A stretch of 64,000 bases of DNA from Leptidea sinapis (GCF_905404315.1 NC_066279.1:5282501-5346500); one strand, 5' to 3'. Positions 45,901-57,299 are shown, counted from the first letter of the stretch. Program-made: numbers and translations. The notes: generated by a model from the sequence alone, not told the origin.

Positions 45901-47663
45901 AATTTAACAAAATTAGATGAAATAAATTAATATAGTACAATTAATTAATAAGAATAAAAATATAATAATGCCTCCAGAGGAACATTTATTCAAATAAAAT
46001 TTTGTTCTTCAAACGTCGTCAAATACTTGAAACGTCGGGTTTACAAAAATAATAATAAAAATGTAACGTAAATGTAAAAATAAAGTTACACTTACACGCG
46101 TTTTAATCATTTAAATAGTGTTTTATTTACACCTTATAAATAATATATAATTTGTCTTACAGGCATATCCACGGTATGCGTTTAAATATGGCGTAAACGA
46201 CTTCCACACTGGAGATATCAAGAGCCACCATGAAAGTCGAGATGGTGACGTCGTGAAAGGTAATTTGTTTCTGCAATATTCAGTTTCTTCATCAGCATCA
46301 TCATCAGCGGGAAAACGTCCACTGCTGGACAAAGGCCTCCCCCAAAGATCTCCACGACGATCCGTCCTGCGCTGCCCTCATTAAATATACTCCCGCGATC
46401 TTGACCATATCGTCGTTCCATCTCATGGGAGGCATACCAACACTTCGCCATTCGAGGACTTTACTGCCCCACCGGCCATTCTTCATGATAATAGTTCAAA
46501 ATTAAACCTCGTTTAGAAGTATGTATTAAACCTTACTGTCATTGTTCAATATTTTCTTAGGAGAAAACATTGTACTTTAGATGTTATGTCAGAACATTAT
46601 TTAATAGCTTTGCTGTTTTACATATTATGACTGTGTCATGACTCATGTTACGTGGTAATATTATACGTCCTTAGTGTTTACGAGAAAGTGTGACGGACAT
46701 AATATCAAGTAACTCACTGTTATATTGAAAATAATATTCATAATTTTCTATCATTTTCAGGTCTCATATAAATGTGTTGAGTATTATTTCAAAGCCAGAG
46801 TTCCTGTAGAACCAAACATTTTTATAACACAAAATTCTAACTCATTTACATGTTAATTTGTTAAAAAATATTCGGAATTATATTCCACCATTATTAGGTA
46901 AATAAAAAAATAAAAAAAAAAGAAATTTATATAAATTAAAAACCTCGTACAACCATGTCATCATGTTGATGACATGGTGGCAATAAAAAGTTATGATTAT
47001 AATATCTCGAATAATATTATAAACAAAGAGATGCCTTATTTAAAAGATCATCAAAACAATTTTAATGATTTCATTATCTTTACGAGATTCTTAACAATTT
47101 GTAAAGTGATAATCTCACTTCTGAGATTAATTATACAAATTAAATTTATAACCAAAATTTATGTACGATGCGGAACTCGACCGTAAATTTTGGTGTCTTG
47201 TTCAACTCTCATGTTGTGGCTCCATCTATAGGATCTACTTTACAGTTAATAACCTGTTCAACCCCAATAATTGCATATTAGGAAATTTACTTGAGGAACC
47301 TTGGAGGAATCGTTCATAAATTTTGGTTACACATTTAATTTGTAATACAATTAGTTCCAGAAGTGAGAAATATTGCTTTAAAATAACAAATTGTTTAGAT
47401 TTTAAAGAGTGACATTTTATTGTATAATATTTTTATATTAGAATATAAGTTGTGATTCATTTTTTCGCAATTCTAAGCATATTGAAGAATTTTAAACTGT
47501 CTATAATAATGTAATTCTTATTTCAGGTCAGTACTCCTTAGTGGAGCCTGATGGTTCACTTCGAACAGTGGACTACACTGCTGACGATCACTCTGGTTTT
47601 AATGCAATCGTTCACAGAACACCACCCATAACACTCCACGAAGCCCAACATATATTTCATTAG
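39995..47663 (+). CDS. Gene D: RR-2 cuticle protein, complete
   Basis: Secreted chitin-binding structural protein of the exoskeleton, 135 residues. Exons: 39995-40006 (MTFK), 42686-42847, 46163-46259 and 47527-47663, in phases 0, 0 and 1. Donors are GTAATT, GTAAGT and GTAATT; acceptors TTTCCAG, CTTACAG and TTTCAG. Residues 1-17 form a signal peptide (MTFK-LTIVIAVIIGVAW). A linker with no clear repeat follows to residue 58. The RR-2 core covers roughly residues 60-115: YPRYAFKYGVND, GDIKSHHE, RDGDVVKG, QYSLVEPDGS, RTVDYTADD and GFNAIVHR. The aromatic and G/E/D positions of the R&R consensus are all in place. The tail is short (PPITLHEAQHIFH), so this is a small family member. The start is fixed by the 12-nt first exon behind a TATA box. 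Introns 1 and 2 are each over 2.5 kb and full of repeats. Confidence 0.88.
40007..40724. other. Gene D intron 1, 5' part, nothing recognised
   Basis: Very AT-rich, with no exon-like coding or assigned repeat. Confidence 0.4.
40725..41010 (+). mobile_element. tRNA-derived SINE with terminal direct repeats
   Basis: tRNA-like unit 40911-40983 with acceptor GAACGGT/ATCGTTC, A box TAGCTCAGTTGG and B box GGTTCGAGTCC. The anticodon stem is mispaired and U33 is missing. A ~160-bp body upstream (GGGGTTGAGCAAGTTATCAAC, GATGAAGCCACAACCTGAG) lies between two AT-rich direct repeats: 40725-40752 AAAATTTTGTTTTCAAATTT and ~40985-41010 AAAATTTTGGTTTCAAATTT. The inverted relic at 47155-47290 has the same body but no tRNA core. 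Confidence 0.6.
41345..41430 (+). mobile_element. Second type of tRNA-derived SINE, fragment
   Basis: Reads GGCACAGGCTAGTAACCCTG, CCTACTGAGCTTAGGGTC and AAGGGTTCGAAGCTCGGTAG. The B box GGTTCGAAGC is intact, with an A-box-like start. This layout matches common lepidopteran SINEs whose tRNA head reads '...TGACCCTGCCTGCTGAG'; that match is from memory. Confidence 0.45.
41605..41939 (-). mobile_element. ~310-bp CTAG-ended repeat (family 1), copy 3
   Basis: Starts CTAGCTCACCCAGCAAACG. The end beyond 41905 is disrupted (a piece TTTTATTTAC is inserted before ACGAGAATT). Confidence 0.65.
41940..42685. other. Gene D intron 1, 3' part
   Basis: 42375-42660 is a sense copy of the family 4 retroposon end (TGTCGTAAATCCTACTACACC, GACCGGACAGCCTGGGACTA, ending AAAATAAATGCCTT). 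The rest is plain. It stops about 25 bp before exon 42686. Confidence 0.5.
42866..43120 (-). mobile_element. Family 3 retroposon end, inverted, in gene D intron 2
   Basis: Very clear copy: TATGGAATAGGAGGACAAACG, ACGGGTCACCTGGTGTTAAG, GTTGCCGGCATTTAAGGAAG, GTATCGTCCCGGAAACACCG. The antisense frame would read CAVFPGRYDMGTF, the reverse transcriptase end. Confidence 0.65.
43280..43620 (+). mobile_element. Retroposon-like dispersed repeat
   Basis: From CAGCTAGGCGTGAAAGCGTG to 'TAACAAACAAACTTACATCC' and TACAATATTAGTGGGGATG. The end has the same layout as 49150-49475 (AACAAACTTACATTCAC...ATAATATGAATAGGGAT). Confidence 0.45.
43688..43992. mobile_element. ~300-bp MITE with inverted ends
   Basis: Left end AATGACGTTCTATACACATA and right end TGTATAGAACGTCATT are inverted copies. 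The interior includes AAAAGTGTGCTTAAAGACAA with the nearby TTTGTACGACGTG. The same element, split, is at 49577-49692 plus 51630-51797. Confidence 0.6.
43993..44542. other. Gene D intron 2, nothing clear
   Basis: Includes a CA simple repeat (44103-44130). No exon-like sequence. Confidence 0.4.
44543..44762. repeat. Imperfect inverted-repeat element
   Basis: Ends starting GCAACTT... and finishing ...AAGTTGC. The arms also share GCTATCCAGTTTAGCTTGA with, inverted, GCTATCTAATTTAGGTTGA. The pairing is imperfect; likely an old MITE. Confidence 0.35.
45303..45602. mobile_element. ~300-bp MITE candidate
   Basis: Left end AAGGCACGGGTTGCATCA and right end TGGTGCAAACCAGCCTT pair as imperfect inverted repeats. 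The interior is built of TTAA/AGTTAA-rich subrepeats (GTTAAGGTTTAAG, AACAGTTAAAGTTATGACG). No target duplication is obvious. Confidence 0.4.
45603..46162. other. Gene D intron 2, end
   Basis: AT-rich. Nothing but the acceptor TTTGTCTTACAG before exon 46163. Confidence 0.4.
46284..46492 (-). pseudogene. RTE-like retroposon C-terminus, antisense, in gene D intron 3
   Basis: The minus strand shows WGSKVLEWRSVGMPPMRWNDD, then WRSLGEAFVQQW across a frame change, and a TGATG-type tail (46284-46300). This is the same coding end as 9747-10004 in gene A, opposite orientation. Confidence 0.6.
47155..47330 (-). mobile_element. Relic of the tRNA-derived SINE lacking its tRNA core
   Basis: The reverse complement matches 40800-40990, with the sequence between CGGAACTCGACC and GTAAATTTTGGTGTCTTG missing. 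The body (TTCAACTCTCATGTTGTGGC, GGATCTACTTTACAG) and the ends (CCAAAATTTATG) remain. It lies in intron 3 of gene D. Confidence 0.5.
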
Positions 47664-47673
47664 AAGTAATAAC

Positions 47674-47679
47674 AATAAA
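47674..47679 (+). terminator. Poly(A) signal of gene D
   Basis: AATAAA 11 bp after the stop codon at 47661-47663. Close, but the first canonical signal. Confidence 0.55.
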
Positions 47680-47763
47680 TAATACCTAAATTCAATTTTA
47701 AGACAAAAAAAAAATCTATTTCGTGCTCTATCATATTTTTTGTTGCCATAATTTATATGAAAA

Positions 47764-48070
47764 CTAGCTGACCCAGCAAACGTTGTATTGCCGATATTAA
47801 AATCGCGATACAAAAGTAACTGTTGATCGTAGATGGGTGAAAATTTGAAGTTGTATGTATTTTTAATGCTGACTCATAATCAAAAAAATTTAAAAACAAA
47901 ATAAAAAAAAATTCGTGTGGACCACCCTTAACATTTAGGGGGATGAAAAACAGATGTTGTCCGATTCTCAGACCTACCCAATATGCACTCAAAATTTCAT
48001 GAGAATCGGTCAAGCCGTTTCGAAGGAGTTTAAATACAAACACCGCGACATGAGAATTTTATATATTAGA
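47764..48070 (-). mobile_element. ~310-bp CTAG-ended repeat (family 1), copy 4
   Basis: Starts CTAGCTGACCCAGCAAACG and ends ATTTTATATATTAGATT. About 100 bp past the end of gene D. Confidence 0.65.
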
Positions 48071-49149
48071 TTAATTCTAATAATTATGGCTTAGATTCGG
48101 AATTAAATAAAACACATTTAGAGGAATTGTTACTATGTTCTTACATTAGATGTTTGCGTAAAAGTTACATTTTTATATTTTTTAGTTTCAAGGCCTTTAT
48201 CTCGGTTTCAGGGGGACTGGAAAGGTCTTATAACGTCGGGTTAACTGAAATAAAAATTAAAATGATACTTTTACGCAAAAATCTAATGTCAAAGCACAGT
48301 AATAATTACACGCGTTTTAATCCTTTAAGGCGACACTAAATGCCAGCGACCTTGAGCGATATCAGTTCACGGCTGCCGGCCCGCTATCTATGTAAAAAGC
48401 CAATATTTTCAAAATTCTTGGGTGGAAAACAGTTTATATGCTTACAATTCTCGTTATTCACTACTAATCTGAATAAATGAACCTACACAAAAAAGTACAA
48501 GCTATAAGAATAACTTTTCTGAGAGAAGTACCAGAAAAAGGCGTCACGCCATGCCAAAAAACTTGTTTAAATTCAAGGAAAAGTGGTAGTTCAAAAAGGC
48601 TTGGCAGTGTTAACTATAACCAACAGCAAGCATTAGCAACCTACAAATAAGACTTAAGGATATGTGTAATAGGATTAAATAGTGTTCATAGCTCGAAATG
48701 CTATACTTTCACCACAAAACTTGTCTAAAAACACCATGTTTGCGTGTTTTCTGCTTACTCTTCGCCTTAAATGTGTTTTATTTAAATGTGTAACATTCGC
48801 GTTAATCAAAGGAAATACTAAGGTTGGGAACTGAAAGCGCATTCAATAATCTATTTGTCATACTTAGTCGTAGTTTCGTACTGAAACTTATTAATAACTT
48901 TTGAAATAAATTCTATAGTTTGATTCTGAATTTATGATAATTTAAACGATTGATGACTTAATTACGTTTTAGGATTTCTTTATTGTTATTTATTTCTAAG
49001 CAATTGTAGTTAAGCTTCGTGGTACCTGATTTATTAGTTGTCATATTGTGTTGGTGTTGTGTAACTAAAGCATTACTCCAAATACGATGAGTGTGTATTT
49101 GAATCAATAAAAAATTGAAATTTGTAGTTTTGTTTTAATTTTATCGCTA
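48071..49149. other. Intergenic, nothing recognised
   Basis: No coding-like sequence except short chance frames. Confidence 0.4.
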
Positions 49150-49475
49150 TACTAGCTGATGCCCGTGACTTCGTCCAAAAGTTTGGAATTGAAGATTATC
49201 TAATGTCCTATTCCCCTTTTCGCTCCCGTTGCAATCATATTATATCCTATGTCGAGCAAGATCGCTCAGGCCAACTAACCTACTACTATTGGTATAGCAT
49301 TTCAGTTTTTCACAAATCCCGCGGGAACTATGAATTTTTTCAGGATAATATGTAGCCTATGTCCTTTTCCAAGCTATGACTTTCTCTGTATTCAATTTCA
49401 TCAAAATCGGTTTAGTAGCTCCGGCGGTAAAGCATTACAAACAAACTTACATTCACTTTTATAATATGAATAGGG
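49150..49475 (-). mobile_element. Retroposon-like dispersed repeat, inverted end
   Basis: Begins CTAGCTGATGCCCGTGACTTCGTCC and ends AAACTTACATTCACTTTTATAATATGAATAGGGAT. The opening is a frequent 3' end of lepidopteran retroposons (from memory). Confidence 0.5.
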
Positions 49476-49576
49476 ATATTTAATAATTTAGGAGCAGTGT
49501 GAGCCCTGACAGATTGATAATTTGTATTTATCATCCTAATAAATTTTTTTTGGAGCACGGGAAATACTGTTTCAGA

Positions 49577-51797
49577 CAATGACGCTCTATACATATGGAC
49601 ATATCATTCGCAGTCTGACAGTGGAACGGCAAAAGTGTGCTTAAAGACAAGGTAAGCACACTTTTCTCCTTAGTCGTGTGTCAACTGTGTGTGAATCAAC
49701 AAGCCTAAGTGTGCAATTAAAAGTGCTAAAATATAACATTAACGACTCAAAAAGATGGTGTGACTTATCATCGGTAAGGTTATTTTATTTATATAAGATT
49801 AATATGCAAAAAGCGAAAGTGATTTAATAAAAACGAATATTTTTTCACTAAATATGGTAAAATTATTGACAAGTCCCCAGAAAACATCCTCTTGTCAGAA
49901 TGGGACAGATGAAAGGACACAGTCAGAAATGAAAATAATAGAGTCGTTCTTTTTGACCGACTTCAAAAAAGGAGGAGGCTCTCAATTTTTTTTTATGTTT
50001 GTTACCTCAGAACTTTCGACTGGGTGAAGCGATTTTGATAATTCTTTTTTGGCAACCATAAAAAAATCTTCAAAGTCTTAAATTTGCTATAAGTATGTAC
50101 GCAACAAATTTACGACTAACTCAATATCGCACCAACTCTTTCGATAATTTTCAAAGTTAGTTTAGTGATAATTTGGTTAGGTTCTGCTTAAGGGATCTAG
50201 GACAAAGTAACGGAACTCTTCAATTCTTAGTACCAACGATACTAGGCCGAATCTTTCTATGCTGTCCGGATATTTGAGGCACCTCCCGTAACTTCGTTAT
50301 AGTCAAGTAATTGTCGTAGTAAAATAACTCCTAAAAACTCCTAAATAACTTACAGTAAGAGTGCGATCTGTGGCAGAATTTCTAACAGTCTGTAATAATA
50401 TTGCAATGCGCTTATACGTTCATTGCTGCATTGCAAAATTTAGTAGATCTACACAAATTTAGACAAATTATTAGTAAGTGTAGTTCAAATTACTAAACTA
50501 AAAATCTATAAAAAAAAAGAAATTAACAATACAACTAACCTCAAAAACACTATTCCAAGACAATAGATATAATATGCACCAATAAGTATAAAAATAATTG
50601 CGTATTTTGCGAGAGTGGGGCCGTGGCTGGACACCGATTCAAAAATTACTTAATTAACAGTCATCATTTCTAGAATTAAATTTAATAATTAGATTGTATA
50701 AAAACACGTAATTATTATTGTACTTTTTAGTGCGTATTATATATAATATATATCTATTGTTTTGGAATAGTGTTTTTGAAGTATGTTGTTTTTGAACAAC
50801 AGTTTGTGAACATTGATTAGTAATATTGTATTTTGTGTAATGTTACAGAAAGTTAGGCTTACAAGAACGTGAACAATTACATACTAGTGCTATTTATACG
50901 TTATCATGGAAGCATCGTTACCTAGTGATAATCGATACGTATTTACATCGCAAATATGTAAAAGCTAATATTCTTTAGCTTTCCAGTACACGAGATAATG
51001 AAAGAGAATTGGCGCCAGTTGGTAGCAAGAGTGAGATGTGAAGAAATTTACGAACCAAATAAGCATACTTTTATTTGAAAATTAAAATATTTAAATTTTT
51101 TAGATTTAACCACATTTAAAATTTGACAAAACCTGTCATACAAATATAAAATATGTTAATGTCTGCTTTGACTACAAATACCAAAAGATACCCTAGAAAA
51201 TATATCTTAGTCTAAAAGACAAATTTTATTGAATTCAATGAACCTAACATTTAAATAACCAGTTTAACTACTTATTTTATGTGAATAAAAATATTATATT
51301 TTAGTATTAGTTCCTCAATAAAGGTTACCTTAACTTGTTAAGTCCAAATCCCTTTAGAACGTAAAGAAATAACAAATATAAACACAAGCCAATAAATAAG
51401 TATACAAACTTTTCCCTTTATAATATGAAAGTGAATTTGGATTAAAAACGTAAAAGATCTCCGACTGAACAGATCTGGATCGGAAAATAGGGACAGACTG
51501 ACGAACGTAAAACTTATAGCAACCCTCTTTTTCGTCTGGGTTTAAAAAAATATATCTAACTGCTGCTCCACTGATGTCACTATCCAAATCGGGTTCTAAA
51601 TTCAAAATACGCAGCTGAAACTGAAATAGTGTTTACATTGCTGCCTATTGACCAATAATATTTAATAAACTGGAGTAAAATCAGAAATGTATAGACATAG
51701 CAGGCGAAGGTTATTATGGTGTCATTTGTGGCATGTGTCATATTTCGGCTGTGATTTTGTATGAGGTGCATTGTCTATATTATGTATAGAACGTCAT
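49577..51797. mobile_element. MITE split by a ~1.9-kb insertion
   Basis: The outer pieces 49577-49692 and 51630-51797 align with the two halves of 43688-43992 and carry its inverted ends (CAATGACGCTCTATACAT; ATGTATAGAACGTCATTGG). The insert holds a CCGACTTCAAAAAAGGAGGAG repeat (49953-50060) and an unclassified minus-strand frame (51605-51354: LDSDISGAAVRYIFLNPDEK). No transposase was seen. Confidence 0.5.
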
Positions 51798-53236
51798 TGG
51801 TAGCCACCGTATTTTTTTGAGGCGAAATATAAAATTAAATGAATTTCATATGTTTGAAAAAAGCGCCATCTTTGGAGTCTTCTTAAAACTGCTAAGCGAA
51901 AAACTTTGCTGAATTCTACCTATTATGATGGTTAAAAAGGGGCTCTAGTGGTTTTATAGCAATATACTAGAGACTGCTATACTAAGATTTAAGCTAAATA
52001 GCAACATGGATTAAAATTCAATATTAATTTAACTAGTCAAATTAGAAAAAATATCTGTGTTTTGTGCAGGCTATGTTTTCTTACACTGACTATAGTTTTT
52101 TGTTCAATGGAGTTCAGATTCTAGATGGGGGCCAAATTGGCTTCGTTGGACTTGGGAAATTCTTGCCCTGCCAATTGTGCGGAGAATGTTTAATAAGACA
52201 ATCCGCAGCAACAACGACTACATGATTACAATACCTAATGACCGCGCTATGATATTCCTAGTTATAACCACTTGCTTTAGGGCTAAGAGCTACATTGTAA
52301 TTTTTTGCTATCCAATAGGAAATTTTTTTTCTCGTCTTAAGGGAACATAAAAATATGAATAATATAACTACTTACTTGCATAATCTAGCCCTAACTTAGA
52401 CTGATAAGTAATTCTACTTTAACTAATACTGCTAAATATATTAAAATAGGAATGTGTCCATTATTTCTTAATGGCTATCTTTAATCATATTGTGTCTTTT
52501 ATAATATCAATATTTTATATTGTATTACACTAATTAACTAGCACTTTACTAACTCAAAAGGTTTTGTTCGTTTTAGTCTGCTACTGTCAGTAGTAGTTTT
52601 CAGTGTTATTTTTGTAAGAAATATTAAAAGGTAATTTTTGCACAATGATATTTAAAAAGCACTTGTTTATTAAAAATTATTACATTCACTGCAACAATGA
52701 CTTTTTTACATCAATTCCTAAAATATTCTACCTCGATCATCCCGCAACAGACAGCATCAATATTTTGTCATTTCTGTACGTTAATCTATGATCGGCGTGG
52801 CAGCGATCGGCGTTGTCATGGCAACATATTTATTTTGTTAGATAAATAATGAAATCAAATAAAATGTTATAATTCATGATTTCTTAACTGTGGTATGTAA
52901 TTCTATGATTTTTTTTACTTTCGTAATCAGTGCATATTCCCATAACACAAGACGGCATTTTAATGTTGTACCTATATCAAATTGTAAGCAATTCTATCAA
53001 CAACAAACGCGTGTGTACCGTTTTCGTATCGAGAGAGTGACTACGACCAAAGGAACCAATTGACTCAATTTAGGGGATTGATTTTTGGCGCGCTAGTGAC
53101 ATATCTACCTCTTTTAATACTATAATATCATTGTTTTTGCAGTAATAATTTCTGAAGACACGTTAGGCACTCGTCACCACACCGTCACGCTAAGATACAA
53201 TTATAATACCTTAGAATATAAGTAGTTATAATACAA
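51798..53236. other. Intergenic, nothing recognised
   Basis: About 1.4 kb, AT-rich. Short GC-richer piece at 52120-52260 with no coding that I can assign. Confidence 0.4.
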
Positions 53237-53640
53237 AAATGTGTGTGATGCCACATGACGGGTAAATGTGTAAATGTATACACTTCTATAATAAAGTCCC
53301 AGCCACAGTTCAGGCATTATCTATAAATAAATTTAAATGTTTTATAAAAAAAATGGCTCTGTCGTAAATACTATTACTCCACTGCTGAATACCTAAATGA
53401 TCGGACAGCCTGAGACTAGATTGTGATTATTTTATAGCGATAGAAATGAATGTACAATATTGTATATTTTTATTGAAAAGAGCGCAAAAAAAGAATTCTG
53501 GGAGATTTTCTTGCGCCGCTTCTTCTCTCTCAGAGCGCCATTTGTTTCCGAAGCGGTAGTAGTATCTAGTAGTTATTAGAAATGACATCAAAAAGAATTC
53601 TAAAGGAATCAATTTTGAGAAAATAAATGCCTTTTACGGT
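53237..53640 (+). pseudogene. Non-LTR retroposon 3' end (family 4)
   Basis: Coding scraps TLYNKVPA/IHFYNKVPATVQALS, then the 3' UTR ending GAATCAATTTTGAGAAAATAAATG. Clean match, inverted, to 5590-5990. Confidence 0.55.
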
Positions 53641-53889
53641 TTGAAAGTTTATGAGAAGTATCCTCTTCTGACGTGCGGACATTTTCAAGATACTGCTATA
53701 AGCTCTTCAATGTAAAGTTTTATTACATCATAAAAAATAAATGCTTTTTTAATATGTAATGTATGTGTGTATTGTAAATGTATTTTTAATCTTGCCTTGA
53801 TTAAATTTCCAACTATTGTCGTGTGGTTTATGATATACACCGATTTTTTCTTTCTTCAAAGGGCTTCGGTTTTAACAGCGTTAAGGCCT

Positions 53890-54335
53890 GATTTGATAAT
53901 AATAATCGGCCATAAACTGATGATGCCTACTACTCGGCTAAGTCGAGTTAGTAAGTCTTTTGTGGGGCAATGTATATGCTTTTACAACAAGATCCCAGAA
54001 AATGTTCAAAACAAAAGTATTACGTTATTCAAAACAATTGTTAAAAAACGTTTGTGTGGTAAAGGTTACTATAACATAAATGGCTTTCTTAATGATACCA
54101 CAGATTGGGAATGGAGTGACCGCCCTCAGGATATTACATAATAAGTTTAATTGTACAATATTACTTTGTTAACATATTTATTCGATGAAAAAAAAAGCCT
54201 GCTGAGTTTGTTGCGCCCATTCTTCTCAGGCATTCATTTTGGAATGGGAATTTTGGTGGTAGTTTTTTTTTGACTTTCAATAAGTGATGTCACATCCTAT
54301 TTTGAATAAAAATATTAGAATTTGAATTTGACTTT
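53890..54335 (+). pseudogene. Jockey-like reverse transcriptase C-terminus with GAATTTGAATTTG tail
   Basis: The frame reads LMMPTTRLSRVSKSFVGQC, ICFYNKIPENVQNKS, KKRLCGKGYYNINGFLND, then a stop near 54139. The 3' UTR has CCTGCTGAGTTTGTTGCGCCC and ends GAATTTGAATTTGAC. This is the longest copy of this family in the window. Confidence 0.65.
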
Positions 54336-54779
54336 GAATACCAAAAATTCACTCTAGTTATAACCGTTTTTCTATAAAATAATATAACTAGCAGGTCTAA
54401 AAATTAAATATTAAAGTAGGTATATGTTATAATATGTCGGATGGTTGTTGTACTTTTTAAGTTTTCAAATCGGAGGTTGTAACTAGAAATCCTAAAATGA
54501 CCTCGGAATACTTAGTTTAAACCTAAACATTTGTTTATTTATTTTTTTAATTATGTTTTTTTTTAAATACGTCTTTGTTTCCGAAACTGTAGAAAAGAAA
54601 ATTACATAGAGTAGGTAGTAGTAATATTTTTAGTCATCAATTATTATTGATTACTAATTATTTTAACTATTAGATTCGACTCGTACGCCCTAGTTACCCG
54701 CCCTCATCCTATGAGCAAGGGTACTGACATTGTATAAATAGATTGACAGTTCTAATACGATATGGTATGGTATGGTATA
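54336..54779. other. Intergenic, nothing recognised
   Basis: AT-rich. TATGGTATGGTATGGTATAG at about 54762 is a short ATGGT-type repeat. Confidence 0.4.
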
Positions 54780-55180
54780 GGGGCTCCTGTTTCCGCAATT
54801 AAACCACTAGCATGGGTCCATTTTGAGTGCAGTAGTGGCCAGTTACTCCAACCAGCCCAGCTCCTTCCAGAAGTTCAGAACATTCCTGGGATGTTCGCAG
54901 ACTTCTTTGGAGAGACCTCGTATTGGTTAAGGTTTTTGCCCGTTGGTTGGCCACCCCCGCACATTCCAGGATTACGTGAGCGACCGTTTCGTCTTCGGCC
55001 AGACAGCCTCTGCACTAAGGAGTGTCCGTTACGCCGATTGTGAAAAGGTGTTTGTTTAGGGATGTGTGACCCGTTAGGGTGCCCCCATTATACGGATGTC
55101 ATGTCTGTTGAGGCTGATAAGTCTACGTGTCAGTTTGGGCGACAGTGCAGGTATCGCCTCTTCTAATACGATTGCCTAGT
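54780..55180 (-). pseudogene. R1/Jockey-like zinc-knuckle C-terminus, antisense
   Basis: The minus strand reads CRGCLAEDETVAHVILECAGV, a C-x2-C-x-H-x-C type motif after RNase H. Next come QRSLRTSQECSELL-like residues and a GLVGV tail, similar in layout to 39285-39530. GC-richer than its surroundings. Confidence 0.55.
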
Positions 55181-55610
55181 AATATAAACGTTTTGTTGTT
55201 TAAGGAACACCCTTTAGTCGAACAAATAAAAAGTTAAACATTTCCGGAAACCGAGAGTTTCGGATCTTAATTATACAATTATTTAAATTCTCTTCCGCTG
55301 TTTGTCTTACATTGTTTACGGAAAGTATCAAACGAATTTTCTTCGGTAGAACGTTGAAAACACAATAGTTGGCCTTGTAGCTTGGAAATTGTGAACTTGA
55401 GATGTTTGTTTAACAGCATGTGAGTAAAATTGATGGTTAAGAGAAATTTATAATCATTTCTGTGACAGTGCGACATTAAAAAATAAATTAAAATACCTAG
55501 GTGCATAATTTTATATGTATTTAAACATTTATATTATCTTGTTGAGCATGTATTAAGCATCTATATAAATAAGAACCATATTATACCCTATTTCATGAAA
55601 CAGTTACATT
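55181..55610. other. Intergenic, nothing recognised
   Basis: No exon-like or assigned repeat sequence. Confidence 0.4.
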
Positions 55611-55927
55611 TACCAGTGGGAGGCTCCTTTGCACAGGATGCAGGCTAGATTCTGGTTACCATAACGGCGCCTATTTCTAGGTAATGTAATGTAGGTAAGC
55701 AGTAATGTATAAACATTAGTGTGTTTCTGTCTGAAGGACGCCACAGCTAGTGAATTTACCGGGTAAATGAGACTTAGCATCTCGTCTCAAGATGACGAGC
55801 GCATTTGTAGTGCCGCTCAGAATGTTTGGGTTCTTCAAGAATCCTGAGTGGCACTGCATTGTAATGGGCAAGGGGTATCAGTTACCATCAACTGAACGTC
55901 CTGCTCGTCTCGTCCCTTATTTTCATA
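55611..55927 (-). mobile_element. GGGACGAGACGAGC repeat (family 2), inverted
   Basis: Starts TACCAGTGGGAGGCTCCTTTG and ends CTGCTCGTCTCGTCCCTTATT. Full length. Confidence 0.65.
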
Positions 55928-56549
55928 GTAACAAAATATCACAGTTCTCAATCCTTTATTTACATTATGTAAGTGATAACTACGAAATCTATGAGCCTTA
56001 CCGCGTTACGAGGATTGTATGGGATATTAAACGAAATTTGTTATATTTTTAAAATAACAAACAAAAAATTTTGTTCTATGAAGTGCGTACATAATATGAA
56101 AAAAATATTTTTCAAAACCAAATAATATCTACTAAATACTGAAGCAGGATTCTCAAATTTATATTATTTTTTATAGCGAAAATAATTTTCGAGCATGATA
56201 TTTTATTATATCGACCTAGCTCCATTACTGGATTAATTATTTTGGAATAAAATTTACGTAATTATATAGGTAATTTAATTTTCTAGACAAACAATTTCTA
56301 ATAATTTGTAAACAAAATTCACCTTAATACTATAACTGCGCTCGATGTCTTAGTGCCGCGCGCTCATATATGAAACCAATTGCAGGACCATCCTGTGGAA
56401 AGTGGTTGTCTAATATTTTTTCCTTAATTGGTTTTAATAATTGCATTCTTACATTTAAAACAAAAGCATTGTGTTATTAAAATTAGTCTTTAAGATAAAT
56501 ACTGAATATAATATTAAAATTATATTTTATTAGAACATACATAAATTAC
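55928..56549. other. Intergenic, nothing recognised
   Basis: AT-rich. No gene or assigned repeat. Confidence 0.4.
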
Positions 56550-56704
56550 AAGCTGACCTGGCAAACGTTGTTTTGCCATATAAATTATATATGTAAACCT
56601 TCCTTGATCTTCAACGAATCTATTACAAAAGATTTCATTAAGAACTGTCGAATAGTTTAGGAGATATTAGGGAACATACAAACATACATTCTCTTTTATA
56701 TCTT
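56550..56704 (-). mobile_element. CTAG-type repeat, short deleted copy
   Basis: AAGCTGACCTGGCAAACGTTGTTTTGCC to CATACAAACATACATTCTC, the two ends of the 15645-15988 type with the middle missing. Confidence 0.45.
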
Positions 56705-57024
56705 TCTAATATATAAAATTCTCGTGTCATGGTGTTAAACTTTGAACTCCTCCGAAACGGCTTGACCGATTCTCATGAAATTTTGATTGCATATTGGGTA
56801 GGTCTGAGAATCAGACAACATCTATTTGTGATCCCCCTAAATGTTAAGGGTGGTCCACACGATTTTTTTTTTAATTTTTTTTACATTTTTTTTTAAATTT
56901 GGTTGATTATGAGTCAGCATTAAAAAATACATACAACTTCAAATTTTCACCCATCTACGATCAACAGTTACTCTTGTATCGCGATTTTAATATCGGCAAT
57001 ACAACGTTTGCTGGGTCAGCTAGT
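56705..57024 (+). mobile_element. ~310-bp CTAG-ended repeat (family 1), copy 5
   Basis: Opposite orientation to the other four: TCTAATATATAAAATTCTCG to GTTTGCTGGGTCAGCTAGT. It begins TC and ends CTAG, as Helitrons do. Confidence 0.65.
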
Positions 57025-57294
57025 ATTATATAAATTGCTGTTTTAGAATACACCTAATAATTTAGGTGTATTTTCTGAGATTAGTTTTTAAGAATAATAT
57101 TTATTAAAAAATTGCTATCAATTGATGAATTTATCATCTTAATCAAATTAATTTTTATTCAGAATTCGAATCAGATATTAGTTTTTGTTCAAGAGCCGGT
57201 TAGTTTTTGTTTGAGACCAAAGCATTTTACATGCTTAAAGGTACGCATTTTTTATTTCATAGATTTATAAAAACTTTATACTCCCTGTACAAGA
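57025..57294. other. Intergenic, small hairpin
   Basis: 57047-57072 pairs AATACACCTAA with TTAGGTGTATT around a 4-nt loop. Nothing else. Confidence 0.4.
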
Positions 57295-57299
57295 ATGAA

